Assembly (NCBI RefSeq): GCF_020880415.1
Contig: NZ_JAJIUJ010000109.1
Location: 1 to 40,356, forward strand
Direction of reading: 5' to 3'
Length of the DNA: 40,356 bases
DNA from: Xanthomonas euvesicatoria pv. euvesicatoria
GTDB lineage: Bacteria; Pseudomonadota; Gammaproteobacteria; Xanthomonadales; Xanthomonadaceae
In this document: positions 26,459 through 36,130 of the stretch, piece after piece
How positions within the stretch are numbered: the first letter of the stretch is position 1
Layout: every line of letters starts with the position of its first letter
Notes under the pieces: model-generated
What the model saw: the letters and a program-made list of their open reading frames with translations, nothing else
Told to the model about the DNA's origin: nothing
Database searches by the model: none
Position numbers and translations under genes: made by a program

Positions 26459-28306
26459 CTAATAGACATCCCGCGCATAGCGCCCCTCCACCTGCAATTG
26501 GGTGAGATACGCGGCGGCGGCCTCGGCATCCAGGGCGCCGTGGGTGGCGACGATGTCGAGCAGCGCGGCGTGCACGTCCTTGCCCATGCGGGTGGCGCCG
26601 CACACATACACGTGCGCGCCGCCCTGCAGCCAGGCATGGACCTCGGCGCCACGCGCGCGCAGGCGGTGTTGCACGTAGAGCTTTTCGGCCTGGTCGCGCG
26701 AGAACGCCAGGTCCAGCGCGTGCAACTCGCCGCGTTGCAGGGCCAGCTGCCATTCGGCCTGGTACAGGAAATCGGTATTGAAGTGCTGGGCGCCGAAGAA
26801 CAACCAGTTACGGCCCTTGGCGCCGGTTTCCGCGCGCTCCTGCACGAAGCCGCGGAACGGTGCCACGCCGGTGCCCGGGCCGATCATCAGGATGTCGCGA
26901 TCGGTATCGGCCGGCACGCGGAAGCGGTGGTTGGGTTCGATGTACACCGGCGCAGTGTCGCCTTCGGCAAGCGCGGCCAGAAAGCCGCTGGCCGAACCCA
27001 GGTGCGCATGCCCATGCGCCTGGTAGGCGACCTCGTCCACCGCCAGATGCACCTCATCGCCCACGCGCTTGCGGCTGGAGGCGATGGAATACAGCCGCGG
27101 GGTGAGCGGACGCAGCGCGGCGAGCAGGCCGGCGTGGTCCCAATCCGCCGGCCAGCGGCGCAGCACGTCGATCACCTGATGATCGGCGAGCAGCGACGCC
27201 AGGCCGGCAGTCTGGGTGGGGGCGAGCAACGCTTGCAGTTCTTGCGCGCCTGCGCGCTCGGCATGTGCGGTGAGAAACGGCCGCGACAGCTTGGTCAGTT
27301 CGCGCTGGGTGGCGAGCCATGCATGCAAAGCCAGTGTCTGCTCGCCGACGGTGACAACGGCGTTGCCGTCCAACCGCAATGTCTGCAGCACCGCATCGAC
27401 CAACGCAGGCGGATTGCGGTGGCGGATGCCCAGCGCATCGCCCGGCTCATAGCTCAGGCCACTGCCTTCCAACGAAAATTCCAGATGACGCACGCGCTTG
27501 CCGGGGACCGCGTAGACGCGAAATCCCGGGCCCTTGAAATCGCGCCCGCTGATGATCTGATTGGACAACAGCTCGGCGGCGAACGGCTGCTGCTGCGACC
27601 ACACCGGCGTGGCCGGGGTGCTGCGCAGTGGCGTGACCGTGGCCGAGTGCAGGCCGCCCTTGAGTTGCTCGCGCGCATGCGTGAGCGCCTGCGCGCGCCA
27701 TGGCGCGGCGACGCTGTCGATGTCCAGATCGGCTTCGCCGCGCGGCTGCACGCGGCGGCCGCCCAGTTCGGCCAGGCGCTCGTCGATGCGTCGGGCGATA
27801 CCGCAAAAATCGGCATAACTGGAATCGCCCAGCCCCAGCACTGCGTACTTGAGCTCGGGCAGCTTGGGCGCGCGACGGCTGGTCAGGAATTCCACCAGGC
27901 CGATCGCATCGTCTGGCGGGTCACCTTCGCCCTGGGTGCTGATCACCACATACAACAGCCGCTCACTGGCCAGCTCGCGGGTGGGGTAGGCGTCGGCGCG
28001 CAACAGGCGCACGCTCAGACCTGCGGCTTCGGCCTCGGCGGCCAGGTGCTCTGCCTGGCGACGCGCGTTGCCGGTCTGGCTGCCGTACACCACGGTCAGG
28101 CGCTGGCCTTCCAGGGCGATTGCCTGTGCTTGTCCGCCCGGCAACACGGCCAGCGCGCGCGGCGGATGGCCCTGCGCCAGCCCGGCGGTGTAACCGGACA
28201 GCCACCACAGCGATGCGGTATCCAGGCCGTCGACCAACCGGTCCAGCAGCGCCTTGCGCTCGTCGGGCAAGGGGCTGGGCGGTAGCGCGGAACTGGCGGC
28301 GGTCAT
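26459..28306 (-). CDS. cysJ: Sulfite reductase (NADPH) flavoprotein alpha subunit
   Basis: A 615-residue diflavin reductase that passes electrons from NADPH through FAD and FMN to CysI. The FMN/flavodoxin domain spans about 68-205 ([45 protein letters not shown]). The FAD-binding domain (about 240-470) has YEPGDALGI and [20 protein letters not shown]. The NADPH domain (about 475-615) has [36 protein letters not shown] and the C-terminal RYARDVY. Length and order match E. coli CysJ (599). It is the first gene of the - strand cysJIH unit, divergent from cysD across 179 bases. Confidence 0.96.
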   Translation of the reverse strand: MTAASSALPPSPLPDERKALLDRLVDGLDTASLWWLSGYTAGLAQGHPPRALAVLPGGQAQAIALEGQRLTVVYGSQTGNARRQAEHLAAEAEAAGLSVRLLRADAYPTRELASERLLYVVISTQGEGDPPDDAIGLVEFLTSRRAPKLPELKYAVLGLGDSSYADFCGIARRIDERLAELGGRRVQPRGEADLDIDSVAAPWRAQALTHAREQLKGGLHSATVTPLRSTPATPVWSQQQPFAAELLSNQIISGRDFKGPGFRVYAVPGKRVRHLEFSLEGSGLSYEPGDALGIRHRNPPALVDAVLQTLRLDGNAVVTVGEQTLALHAWLATQRELTKLSRPFLTAHAERAGAQELQALLAPTQTAGLASLLADHQVIDVLRRWPADWDHAGLLAALRPLTPRLYSIASSRKRVGDEVHLAVDEVAYQAHGHAHLGSASGFLAALAEGDTAPVYIEPNHRFRVPADTDRDILMIGPGTGVAPFRGFVQERAETGAKGRNWLFFGAQHFNTDFLYQAEWQLALQRGELHALDLAFSRDQAEKLYVQHRLRARGAEVHAWLQGGAHVYVCGATRMGKDVHAALLDIVATHGALDAEAAAAYLTQLQVEGRYARDVY

Positions 28307-28373
28307 TCGGATCCGGGGGATTTGATGAGAGGGACGATGTTAGGGAAGCGTTGCGCCCACCAGAAAGGAATTG

Positions 28374-28401
28374 CCGTTATCGCGTTATGCCGGGTGCTTA
28401 T
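28374..28401. promoter_or_regulatory. Candidate CysB site between cysJ and cysD
   Basis: Three TTAT-centred elements (CCGTTAT, CGTTAT, GCTTAT) lie within 28 bases in the divergent cysJ/cysD control region. They resemble the TTATA elements between cysG and cysB. CysB would be the expected activator of both directions. Match by pattern only. Confidence 0.35.
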
Positions 28402-28485
28402 TTCGCGCAGTCATCAGGGCGGCACACACTACAGCGCCTTGCCCTACCATCGGCTGGTCTGCCCGCCGACACCCACGACATTCCG

Positions 28486-29394
28486 ATGACCCTGCCGCCG
28501 CTGTCCCATCTCGACCGGCTCGAAGCCGAAAGCATCCACATCCTGCGCGAAGTCGCCGCCGAGTTCCGGGCTCCGGTGATGCTGTATTCGGTGGGCAAGG
28601 ACAGTTCGGTGCTGCTGCACCTGCTGCTCAAGGCGTTCGCGCCATCGCGGCCGCCGATCCCGCTGCTGCATATCGATACACGCTGGAAGTTCCGCGAAAT
28701 GATCGCCTTCCGCGACCGCCGCGCGGCCGAGACCGGCGTGGACCTGCGCGTGCACATCAACCCCGACGGCGTTGCGCAGGACGTTGGCCCGATCAGCCAC
28801 GGTGCCGCCGTGCACACCGACATCATGAAAACCCAGGGCCTGAAGCAGGCCCTGGAGCACGGCGGCTTCGATGCGGCGATCGGTGGGGCACGCCGCGACG
28901 AAGAGAAATCGCGCGCCAAGGAGCGCGTCTTTTCGTTTCGTACCGCACGCCACCGCTGGGACCCGAAGAACCAGCGCCCGGAGTTGTGGAATCTGTACAA
29001 CGCGCGCACCGGTCCGGGCGAAAGCGTGCGCGTGTTTCCGCTCTCCAACTGGACCGAGCTGGACATCTGGCTGTACATCTACCGCGAGAAGATTCCGGTG
29101 GTGCCGCTGTACTTCGCCGCCCCGCGCCCGGTGGTGGAGCGCGATGGTGCCTGGATCATGGTCGACGACGCGCGCCTGCCGCTGCGCCCGGGCGAAACCC
29201 CGCAACTGCGCTCGGTGCGCTTCCGTACGCTGGGCTGCTACCCGCTCACCGGCGCCATCGACTCCGATGCCGACACGCTGGAAGCGGTCATCGCCGAAAT
29301 GCTGGTCAGCACCAGCTCCGAGCGCCAGGGCCGCATGATCGACCACGCCCCGGGCGCATCGATGGAACAGAAGAAGCTTGAGGGATATTTCTGA
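28486..29394 (+). CDS. cysD: Sulfate adenylyltransferase subunit 2
   Basis: A 302-residue catalytic subunit of ATP sulfurylase, which joins sulfate to ATP to form APS, driven by GTP hydrolysis in CysN. The PP-loop is [20 protein letters not shown] (about residues 34-53), followed by [42 protein letters not shown] and the C-terminal RQGRMIDH...EGYF. Length 302 is identical to E. coli CysD. ATG 28486 matches the family start ([14 protein letters not shown] follows). The TGA overlaps the cysNC start (TGATG), so the two subunits are translationally coupled. Confidence 0.97.
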   Translation: MTLPPLSHLDRLEAESIHILREVAAEFRAPVMLYSVGKDSSVLLHLLLKAFAPSRPPIPLLHIDTRWKFREMIAFRDRRAAETGVDLRVHINPDGVAQDVGPISHGAAVHTDIMKTQGLKQALEHGGFDAAIGGARRDEEKSRAKERVFSFRTARHRWDPKNQRPELWNLYNARTGPGESVRVFPLSNWTELDIWLYIYREKIPVVPLYFAAPRPVVERDGAWIMVDDARLPLRPGETPQLRSVRFRTLGCYPLTGAIDSDADTLEAVIAEMLVSTSSERQGRMIDHAPGASMEQKKLEGYF

Positions 29395-31370
29395 TGGGCA
29401 GTGAATGGGGAATGGAGAATGGGGAATCGCAACAGCGGTTGCCGGAAGACGTCACGTTGGCGGAGAACGCTTTTGCGATTCCCGATTCCCGACTCCCGAT
29501 TCCCGGCACCATCGGCGCCTACCTCCAGCAACACGAATCCAAGCCGCTGCTGCGCTTCATCACCTGCGGCAGCGTGGACGACGGCAAGAGCACGCTGATC
29601 GGGCGGTTGCTCTACGACAGCAAGCGCTTGTTCGACGATCAGCTTGCCGCGCTGGAAAGCGATAGCCGACGGCATGGCACCCAGGGCGGGGGCATCGACT
29701 ATGCCCTGCTGATGGACGGGCTGGCGGCCGAACGCGAGCAGGGCATCACCATCGATGTGGCCTACCGCTATTTCGATACCGACCGGCGGAAATTCATCGT
29801 GGCCGATTGCCCCGGACACGAGCAGTACACGCGCAACATGGCCACCGGCGCGTCGACTGCCGATGTGGCGGTGGTGCTGGTGGATGCACGCAAGGGCCTG
29901 CTGACGCAGACCCGCAGGCATAGCTACATCGTGTCGTTGCTGGGCATCCGGCATGTGGTGCTGGCGGTCAACAAGATGGACCTGGTGGATTACGACGCGC
30001 AGGTGTTCGCCGACATCGCAGAAGGCTACGCCGCACTTGCCGCGCAGCTGGGCATCGCCCAGGTGCAGTGCATTCCGCTGTCGGCGCTGGCGGGCGAAAA
30101 TCTGTCCAGCGCTTCGACGCAGATGCCGTGGTACGGCGGCCCGCATCTGCTGCAGCACCTGGACACCGTGCAGTTGGAGTCGCTGGACGCTGGTAGCGGC
30201 CTGCGCCTGCCGGTGCAATGGGTCAACCGCCCCAACGCGCAGTTCCGTGGCTATGCGGGCACGATTGCCGCCGGCCAGGTGCGTGCGGGCGATGCGGTGG
30301 TGGTCGTGCCGTCCGGGCGCCGCACGCAGGTGGCAAGCGTGCGCGATGCCAACGGCGAGGTCGACAGCGCACGCGCCGGGCAGGCAGTGACGCTGACCTT
30401 GCGCGATGAGATCGACATCAGCCGTGGCGACATCATTGCCGCCGTCGACGACCCGCCGGAGGTGGCCGACCAGTTCGCCGCGCATCTGCTGTGGATGGAC
30501 GATGCTGCGTTGCTGCCCGGCCGCCCGTACTGGCTCAAGATCGGCACCCGCACCGTGACCGTGAGCATCAGCGAGATCAAGCACAAGGTCGATGTGAACA
30601 CGCAGGAGCGGCTGGCCGCCAAGCGCCTGGAACTCAACGAGGTGGGTTACTGCAACCTGGCACTGGACGAACCGATCGCGTTCTCGCCTTACGCGCGCAA
30701 CCGCGTGCTCGGCGGATTCATCCTGATCGACCGCCAAAGCAATGCCACCGTGGCCGCCGGCACGCTGGAATTCGCGTTGCGCCGCGCCGGCAACGTGCAC
30801 TGGCAGCATCTGGACGTGGATCGCAGCGCACGTGCGCGCATCAAGGGCCAAGCGCCACGCGTGCTGTGGTTTACCGGGCTGTCGGGGGCCGGCAAGTCCA
30901 CGGTCGCCAACCTGGTCGACAAGCGCCTGCACGCGCTGGGCTATCACACCTTCATCCTGGACGGCGACAACGTGCGCCACGGGCTCAACCGCGACCTGGG
31001 CTTCACCGACGAAGACCGCGTGGAAAACATCCGTCGCGTGGCCGAAGTGGCCCGCCTGATGGCCGATGCCGGCCTGATCGTGCTGGTGAGTTTCATTTCG
31101 CCATTCCGTGCCGAGCGGCAGCTGGCGCGCGAACGCTTCGACCAGGGCGAGTTCGTCGAGGTCTTCGTGGACGTGCCGCTGGCCGTTGCCGAAGCGCGCG
31201 ATGTGAAAGGGCTGTACCGCAAGGCGCGCGCCGGGCAGATTCCCAATTTCACCGGGATCGACTCGCCGTACGAGGCACCCCAGAACCCGGAGATCCATCT
31301 TCACGCCGATGGTGAGAATGTAGAGGCGCTGGCGCACCATGTGCTCGAATATCTGGGACTGGAACGCTAA
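29394..31370 (+). CDS. cysNC: Bifunctional sulfate adenylyltransferase subunit 1 / adenylylsulfate kinase
   Basis: A 658-residue fusion. The CysN part is an EF-Tu-like GTPase: P-loop [10 protein letters not shown] (about 58-67), [12 protein letters not shown], then beta-barrel domains. The CysC part (about 490-658) phosphorylates APS to PAPS: P-loop GLSGAGKST with Lys501, [25 protein letters not shown]. The first about 40 residues are unlike other CysN N-termini. They are encoded by a GATTCCC-type palindromic repeat (29403-29504), giving [12 protein letters not shown] and [11 protein letters not shown], before the normal start region [17 protein letters not shown] 29394 overlaps the cysD stop and is therefore likely used. 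It is the last gene of the cysD operon. Confidence 0.95.
   Translation: MGSEWGMENGESQQRLPEDVTLAENAFAIPDSRLPIPGTIGAYLQQHESKPLLRFITCGSVDDGKSTLIGRLLYDSKRLFDDQLAALESDSRRHGTQGGGIDYALLMDGLAAEREQGITIDVAYRYFDTDRRKFIVADCPGHEQYTRNMATGASTADVAVVLVDARKGLLTQTRRHSYIVSLLGIRHVVLAVNKMDLVDYDAQVFADIAEGYAALAAQLGIAQVQCIPLSALAGENLSSASTQMPWYGGPHLLQHLDTVQLESLDAGSGLRLPVQWVNRPNAQFRGYAGTIAAGQVRAGDAVVVVPSGRRTQVASVRDANGEVDSARAGQAVTLTLRDEIDISRGDIIAAVDDPPEVADQFAAHLLWMDDAALLPGRPYWLKIGTRTVTVSISEIKHKVDVNTQERLAAKRLELNEVGYCNLALDEPIAFSPYARNRVLGGFILIDRQSNATVAAGTLEFALRRAGNVHWQHLDVDRSARARIKGQAPRVLWFTGLSGAGKSTVANLVDKRLHALGYHTFILDGDNVRHGLNRDLGFTDEDRVENIRRVAEVARLMADAGLIVLVSFISPFRAERQLARERFDQGEFVEVFVDVPLAVAEARDVKGLYRKARAGQIPNFTGIDSPYEAPQNPEIHLHADGENVEALAHHVLEYLGLER
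29403..29504. repeat. GATTCCC-type palindromic repeat inside cysNC
   Basis: The left arm 29403-29432 (GAATGGGGAATGGAGAATGG and on to TCGCAA) and right arm 29471-29504 (TTTTGCGATTCCCGATTCCC and on) are inverted copies around a 38-base loop. The element lies in frame within the 5' end of cysNC and is translated as its N-terminal extension. Confidence 0.8.
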
Positions 31371-31496
31371 GCGCGGCTAGTAAAACTCCTGCGCAGCCGC
31401 CAGGCGGGCGCGGCCGGTGCTCGATCGGCATGTACCACTCGTACACTCCGGTTCTGAGTGCGCCGTCCGCACCCACCTGACTGCTCGCTACGTTTT

Positions 31497-31521
31497 GTTA
31501 GCCGCTCTAAGGGCGGCTAAC
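31497..31521. repeat. 9-bp inverted repeat downstream of cysNC
   Basis: The stem GTTAGCCGC / GCGGCTAAC has a 7-base loop 126 bases after the cysNC stop. A TTTTG run precedes it on the + strand. It may be a terminator without a standard T-tail or part of an intergenic repeat. Confidence 0.6.
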
Positions 31522-31738
31522 ACGACAGGGCATGCGGTCGTCAGGCAAACGCGGTGCGTGTACGCAGCGGCGGTGTATGACCCCATACACGCCGTTATTG
31601 CATACCGGCGGCGCCCGTCTGGCGAATGCGCGGCCAGGTGCTGGCCGCGCTGACCAGCGCATCGTGCCAAGGACAGCAAGGGTCTTTGGTCATGGTGCAA
31701 AGCGCGCCCTTTCTGTCAATTCATGGCGGCTAGGTCGG

Positions 31739-31744
31739 TAAACT
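31739..31744 (+). promoter_or_regulatory. Candidate -10 box of the RND operon
   Basis: TAAACT lies 27 bases before the adaptor start codon, with AGGA (31761-31764) as ribosome site between them. No clear -35 is visible. Confidence 0.25.
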
Positions 31745-31771
31745 TTCGACGTACCCCGCCAGGATGTTCTG

Positions 31772-32842
31772 ATGCCTGTTCTGCCCAGCGCGCGCGTTTG
31801 CGCCGCGCTCTTGTTGGCCGCTGTCCTGGCCGGTTGTAGCCGTCAGGCCAGCACGCCGGCCGCCGCCAAACCCATTCCGGTCTCGGTGCAGACGGTGGCC
31901 ACCCAACCCTGGAACTCGACCGTGCAGTCGATCGCCACCGTGCGTGCGCGCGAATCGGTGGCGCTCACCGCCGCGGTCAGCGATGTGGTGGAGCAGGTGT
32001 ATTTCGACAGCGGCGACGAGGTCAAGGCCGGGCAATTGCTGCTGCGTCTGCGCGGCAATTCGCAGCAGGCGGCACTGACCGCCGCACAGGCCACCTTCGA
32101 AGAGACCGACCAGTTGTACCGCCGTCAGTTGAGTCTGGTTGGCCAGCAACTGGTGGCCAAGTCCACCGTGGACACGCAGCGCGCGCTGCGCGATGCCGCA
32201 CAGGCGCGCGTGCAGCAGATGCGCGCGGAAATCACCGACCGCGAAGTGCGCGCGCCGTTTTCCGGTGTGCTGGGCATCCGCCAGATCAGCCCTGGCTCGC
32301 TGATCACCTCCAGCACGGTGATCGCCACGTTGGACGATGTGGCGCGCATGTACGTGGATTTCCAGGTGCCGGAATCGCAGTTCGGCCTGGTGCAACTCGG
32401 TAATGCCGTGAGCGGCAGCGCGGCGGCGTATCCGGGCGCGCAGTTCCAGGGCGAGGTGGTGACCATCGATTCGCGGATCGATGAGACCACGCGCTCGGTG
32501 ACGGTACGTGCGGATTTCCCCAACGACGATCGCCGGCTGCGTCCGGGCATGCTGCTGGATGTGCGGCTGTTCCAGCCGGCGCGGCAGGCGGTGGTGATTC
32601 CGGAAATTGCGGTGGTGCAGGTGGGGCGCGAATCGTACGTCTTCCGGGTCAAGCCCGACAGCACCGTGGAGCGCGCCGATGTGCGGCTGGGCGAGCGCCG
32701 CGACGGCAAGGTGGAAATCCTCGAAGGCATCAAGGCCGGCGAGCGCATCGTAGTGGACGGCACCGGCAAGCTGCGCCCGGGCCTGAAGATTGCCGATCAG
32801 GCCGCGCCCGCAGCGCCCCGCCCGCAGGCGGCCGCACAATGA
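31772..32842 (+). CDS. RND efflux periplasmic adaptor lipoprotein
   Basis: A 356-residue membrane fusion protein linking an inner-membrane RND pump to an outer-membrane channel. The signal peptide ends in a lipobox, LAGC with Cys22, so it is anchored by lipid. The lipoyl/biotinyl-like halves (VSVQTV...VVEQVYFDSGDEVKAGQLLLRL and ITDREVRAPFSGVLGIRQ) flank a helical hairpin (about 85-145). Beta-barrel and membrane-proximal domains follow (VYVDFQVPESQF; VVIPEIAVVQVGRESYVF). Start: AGGA at 31761-31764 is 7 bases before ATG 31772. The stop overlaps the permease start by four bases (ATGA). The substrate is unknown, and no regulator or outer-membrane channel gene is adjacent. Confidence 0.92.
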   Translation: MPVLPSARVCAALLLAAVLAGCSRQASTPAAAKPIPVSVQTVATQPWNSTVQSIATVRARESVALTAAVSDVVEQVYFDSGDEVKAGQLLLRLRGNSQQAALTAAQATFEETDQLYRRQLSLVGQQLVAKSTVDTQRALRDAAQARVQQMRAEITDREVRAPFSGVLGIRQISPGSLITSSTVIATLDDVARMYVDFQVPESQFGLVQLGNAVSGSAAAYPGAQFQGEVVTIDSRIDETTRSVTVRADFPNDDRRLRPGMLLDVRLFQPARQAVVIPEIAVVQVGRESYVFRVKPDSTVERADVRLGERRDGKVEILEGIKAGERIVVDGTGKLRPGLKIADQAAPAAPRPQAAAQ

Positions 32843-35800
32843 AACTCTCCGACCTGTCTATCACCCGCCCGGTGATGGCGGTGGTGATGAGTTTGCTGCT
32901 GATCGTGCTGGGGGTGATGTCGTTCACCCGCCTCACGCTACGCGAGTTGCCGGCCATCGACCCGCCCATCGTCTCGGTGGATGTGGAATACACCGGCGCC
33001 TCTGCCGCAGTGGTGGAAAGCCGCATCACCCAGGTGCTGGAAGACGCGCTGGCCGGCATCGAGGGCATCTCCACCATCGAGGCGCGCAGCCGTAATGGCT
33101 CCTCCGACATCAGTATCGAGTTCGTGCAATCGCGCGATGTGGAAGCGGCCGCCAACGACGTGCGCGATGCGGTCAGCCGGGTGTCCGACCGCATGCCCGA
33201 CCAGGCGCGTCCACCGGAGATTTCCAAGGTCGAAGCCGACGCCGACCCCATCCTGTGGCTCAACATGAGCTCCAGCACGATGGACACGCTGCAGCTGTCC
33301 GACTACGCCGAGCGCTACGTGGTCGACCGCTTCTCCAGCCTGGATGGCGTGGCGCAGGTGCGGATCGGCGGGCGCCAGCGCTATGCGATGCGCATCTGGC
33401 TGGACCGCGACCAATTGGCGGCACGCGAACTCACCGTGGCCGATGTGGAAGCGGCGCTGCAGAACGAAAACGTCGAGCTGCCCGCCGGCAGCATCGAATC
33501 GGCGCAGCGCGATTTCACCTTGCGCGTGGAGCGCAGTTATCTCAAGCCCGAAGATTTCGCCAAGTTGCCGTTGAACAAGGGCGAGGGCGGTTACGTGGTA
33601 CGGCTGGGCGATGTGGCCAGGGTGGAGCTGACCTCGGCCGAGCGGCGCGCCTATTTCCAGAGCAATGGCGTGCCCAACGTGGGGCTGGGCATCGTGCGCA
33701 ACTCCACCGCCAATGCGCTGGACGTGGCGCGCGAAGCGCGCGCGCAGGCCGAAGAAGTGCAGAAGTCGCTCCCGAAGGGCACCAACATCTTCGTTGCCTT
33801 CGATACCACCACCTTCATCGATGCGGCGGTGGAGCGCGTGTATCACACGCTGGTGGAAGCGGTGGTGCTGGTGCTGGTGGTGATCTGGGTGTTTCTGGGC
33901 AGCGCGCGTGCCGCGCTGATTCCTGCGGTGACGGTGCCGGTGTGCCTGATTGCCGCATTCATTGCGCTATACGCCTTCGATTTTTCGATCAACCTGCTCA
34001 CCCTGCTGGCCTTGGTGCTGTGTATCGGCCTGGTGGTGGACGACGCCATCGTGGTGGTGGAAAACATCCAGCGCCGGATCGATCTGGGCGAACCGCCGCT
34101 GGTGGCCGCCAAGCGCGGCACCGGGCAGGTGGCGTTCGCGGTGATTGCGACCACGGCCGTGCTGGTGGCGGTGTTTCTGCCGGTCGGTTTTCTGGAAGGC
34201 AATACCGGGCGGCTATTCCGCGAATTGGCGGTGGCGCTGGCGGCGGCAGTGGCGATCTCGGCCTTCGTGGCGCTGACGCTGACGCCGATGATGTCGTCCA
34301 AGTTGTTGCGCGCGCATGGGCAGGCCAAGCCCAATCGCTTCCACCGCTGGTTCGATGGGCGCATGCAGGCGGTGTCCGGTGCGTATGGGCGCTCGCTGGA
34401 GCGGCATGTGCACCGCACCTGGATCTTTGCGCTGTTGATGCTGTTGGCGCTGGGCGCCAGCGCATGGCTGATGGGCCGCATTCCTTCCGAACTGGCGCCG
34501 GCCGAAGACCGCGGCAATTTCCAGATCATGATCGACGGCCCCGAAGGTGCCGGCTTCGATTACACGGTGGGGCAGATGCATCAGGTGGAAGACATCCTGC
34601 GCCCCTTCGTGGGGCCGGACAAACCCATCGTGCGCGCCAACCCGCGCGTGCCCGGCGGCTTTGGCAGCAGCGAGGAAATGCACACCGGCCGGGTCAGCGT
34701 GTTCTTGCAGGATTGGGAAAAGCGCTCCCGCCCCACCACCGAAGTAGCCGATGAGGTGCAGCAGAAACTCAATGTGCTCAGCGGCGTGCGTGCGCGCACG
34801 CAGGTAAGCGGCGGGCTGGTGCGTAGCCGTGGACAACCGTTCCAGCTGGTGCTGGGCGGGCCGGATTACGCGGAGATTGCGCAATGGCGCGACCGCATTT
34901 TGCAGCGCATGGAAGCCAACCCCGGTCTGGTCGGCCCCGACTCCGATTACAAGGAAACCCGCCCGCAGATGCGCGTCAATATCGACCGCCTGCGCGCGGC
35001 CGATCTGGGCGTGCCGGTCACTGCCATCGGCGGGGCGCTGGAAGCGTTGATGGGCTCGCGCCGCGTCACCACCTTCGTCGACAACGGCGAGGAATACGAC
35101 GTGATGCTGCAGGCCGGGCGCGAAGGCCGCATGTCGCCGGAAGACCTCACCGCCATTCGCGTGCGTTCCAACCGTGGCGAACTGATCCCGCTCTCCAACC
35201 TGGTGACATTGAGCGAAGTGGCCGAAGCCGGCACCTTGAATCGCTTCAATCGCCTGCGTGCGATCACCATCACCGCCGGCCTGGCCCCGGGCTACCCGCT
35301 TGGCGATGCCATTGCCTGGGCGCAGCAGGCCGCGCAGGAAGAACTTCCCGAATATGCGCAGGTGGACTGGAAAGGCGAATCGCGCGAGTACCAGCAATCG
35401 GGCAGTGCGGTGTTGCTGACCTTCGGCATGGCGCTGCTAGTGGTGTATCTGGTGCTGGCCGCGCAGTTCGAAAGCTTCGCGCACCCGTTAGTGATCATGC
35501 TCACCGTGCCGTTGGCCGTGCTGGGCGCGCTGGTGGGGCTGTGGCTGACCGGCGGCACGCTCAATCTGTTCAGTCAGATCGGCATCGTGATGCTGGTGGG
35601 GCTGGCGGCCAAGAACGGCATCCTGATCGTGGAATTCGCCAACCAGTTGCGCGACGAAGGGCGCAGTGTGCATGCGGCCATCGTGGAATCGGCATCGGTG
35701 CGTTTGCGCCCGATCCTGATGACCTCCATTGCGACGGTAGTCGGCGCGATTCCGCTGGTGGTAGCCGGTGGGCCTGGCTCGGCCAGCCGCGCCACCATCG

Positions 35801-35964
35801 GCGTGGTGGTGATCTTCGGCGTCTCGCTGTCCACGTTGTTGTCGCTGTACGTGGTGCCGGCGTTCTACAGCCTGATCGCGCCGTTTACCAAGTCGCCCGA
35901 AGCGGTGGCACGCCAGCTGGAAACCCTGGAAGCGCAGACGCCGTCGGTGGGTGGGCATGCGTGA
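32839..35964 (+). CDS. RND family inner-membrane efflux permease (AcrB-like)
   Basis: A 1041-residue proton-driven pump. It begins with LSDLSITRPVMAVVMSLLLIVLGV (TM1) and has 12 expected transmembrane segments with two large periplasmic loops. The proton-relay residues are visible: Asp401 and Asp402 in GLVVDDAIVVVENIQ (TM4) and Lys925 in GLAAKNGILIVEFAN (TM10). Length and motifs fit the hydrophobe/amphiphile efflux group (AcrB/MexB/OqxB-like) rather than metal (CusA) pumps. It is translationally coupled to the adaptor. Without an adjacent TolC homologue it probably borrows an outer-membrane channel encoded elsewhere. The native substrates cannot be told from sequence. Confidence 0.95.
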   Translation: MKLSDLSITRPVMAVVMSLLLIVLGVMSFTRLTLRELPAIDPPIVSVDVEYTGASAAVVESRITQVLEDALAGIEGISTIEARSRNGSSDISIEFVQSRDVEAAANDVRDAVSRVSDRMPDQARPPEISKVEADADPILWLNMSSSTMDTLQLSDYAERYVVDRFSSLDGVAQVRIGGRQRYAMRIWLDRDQLAARELTVADVEAALQNENVELPAGSIESAQRDFTLRVERSYLKPEDFAKLPLNKGEGGYVVRLGDVARVELTSAERRAYFQSNGVPNVGLGIVRNSTANALDVAREARAQAEEVQKSLPKGTNIFVAFDTTTFIDAAVERVYHTLVEAVVLVLVVIWVFLGSARAALIPAVTVPVCLIAAFIALYAFDFSINLLTLLALVLCIGLVVDDAIVVVENIQRRIDLGEPPLVAAKRGTGQVAFAVIATTAVLVAVFLPVGFLEGNTGRLFRELAVALAAAVAISAFVALTLTPMMSSKLLRAHGQAKPNRFHRWFDGRMQAVSGAYGRSLERHVHRTWIFALLMLLALGASAWLMGRIPSELAPAEDRGNFQIMIDGPEGAGFDYTVGQMHQVEDILRPFVGPDKPIVRANPRVPGGFGSSEEMHTGRVSVFLQDWEKRSRPTTEVADEVQQKLNVLSGVRARTQVSGGLVRSRGQPFQLVLGGPDYAEIAQWRDRILQRMEANPGLVGPDSDYKETRPQMRVNIDRLRAADLGVPVTAIGGALEALMGSRRVTTFVDNGEEYDVMLQAGREGRMSPEDLTAIRVRSNRGELIPLSNLVTLSEVAEAGTLNRFNRLRAITITAGLAPGYPLGDAIAWAQQAAQEELPEYAQVDWKGESREYQQSGSAVLLTFGMALLVVYLVLAAQFESFAHPLVIMLTVPLAVLGALVGLWLTGGTLNLFSQIGIVMLVGLAAKNGILIVEFANQLRDEGRSVHAAIVESASVRLRPILMTSIATVVGAIPLVVAGGPGSASRATIGVVVIFGVSLSTLLSLYVVPAFYSLIAPFTKSPEAVARQLETLEAQTPSVGGHA

Positions 35965-36130
35965 ACGCGGCCGGTGGCGCAGCGGCTTAGCTTATTCCCC
36001 AAGAGCCCACAGCATGTTGGAGAGCTTCCGAATCCCCATCAACGTAAGTCTTTACAGCAGGTTGAACCTCAAACACAGCATATTGTACCGCTTAGGATAT
36101 CTACGCCACGTTTTGCTAAGCCTGAAAGAC
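35965..36130. other. Junction between RND operon and low-GC accessory segment
   Basis: The GC content falls visibly within these 166 bases. No tRNA, integrase, insertion sequence end or direct repeat is recognised that would mark an attachment site. Convergent genes end on both sides. Confidence 0.4.

Larger units (their letters stand above)
31371..31771. other. Gene-free region with hairpins between cysNC and the RND operon
   Basis: About 400 bases without a supported gene. Two hairpins stand out: GTTAGCCGC / GCGGCTAAC at 31497-31521, and GTGTATG / CATACAC at 31573-31590. Neither is followed by a clear T-run on the + strand, so the cysNC terminator is not obvious. Short open frames here have no family resemblance. 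The region reads like accumulated repeat debris plus the promoter of the RND operon. Confidence 0.5.

Noticed and set aside
29238..31340. 700-residue open frame antisense to cysNC
   Set aside because: Complement of a well-identified gene; composition is shadow-like.
35965..36130. Attachment site, tRNA or insertion sequence end at the accessory-segment boundary
   Set aside because: Looked for cloverleaf elements, direct repeats and terminal inverted repeats and found none.
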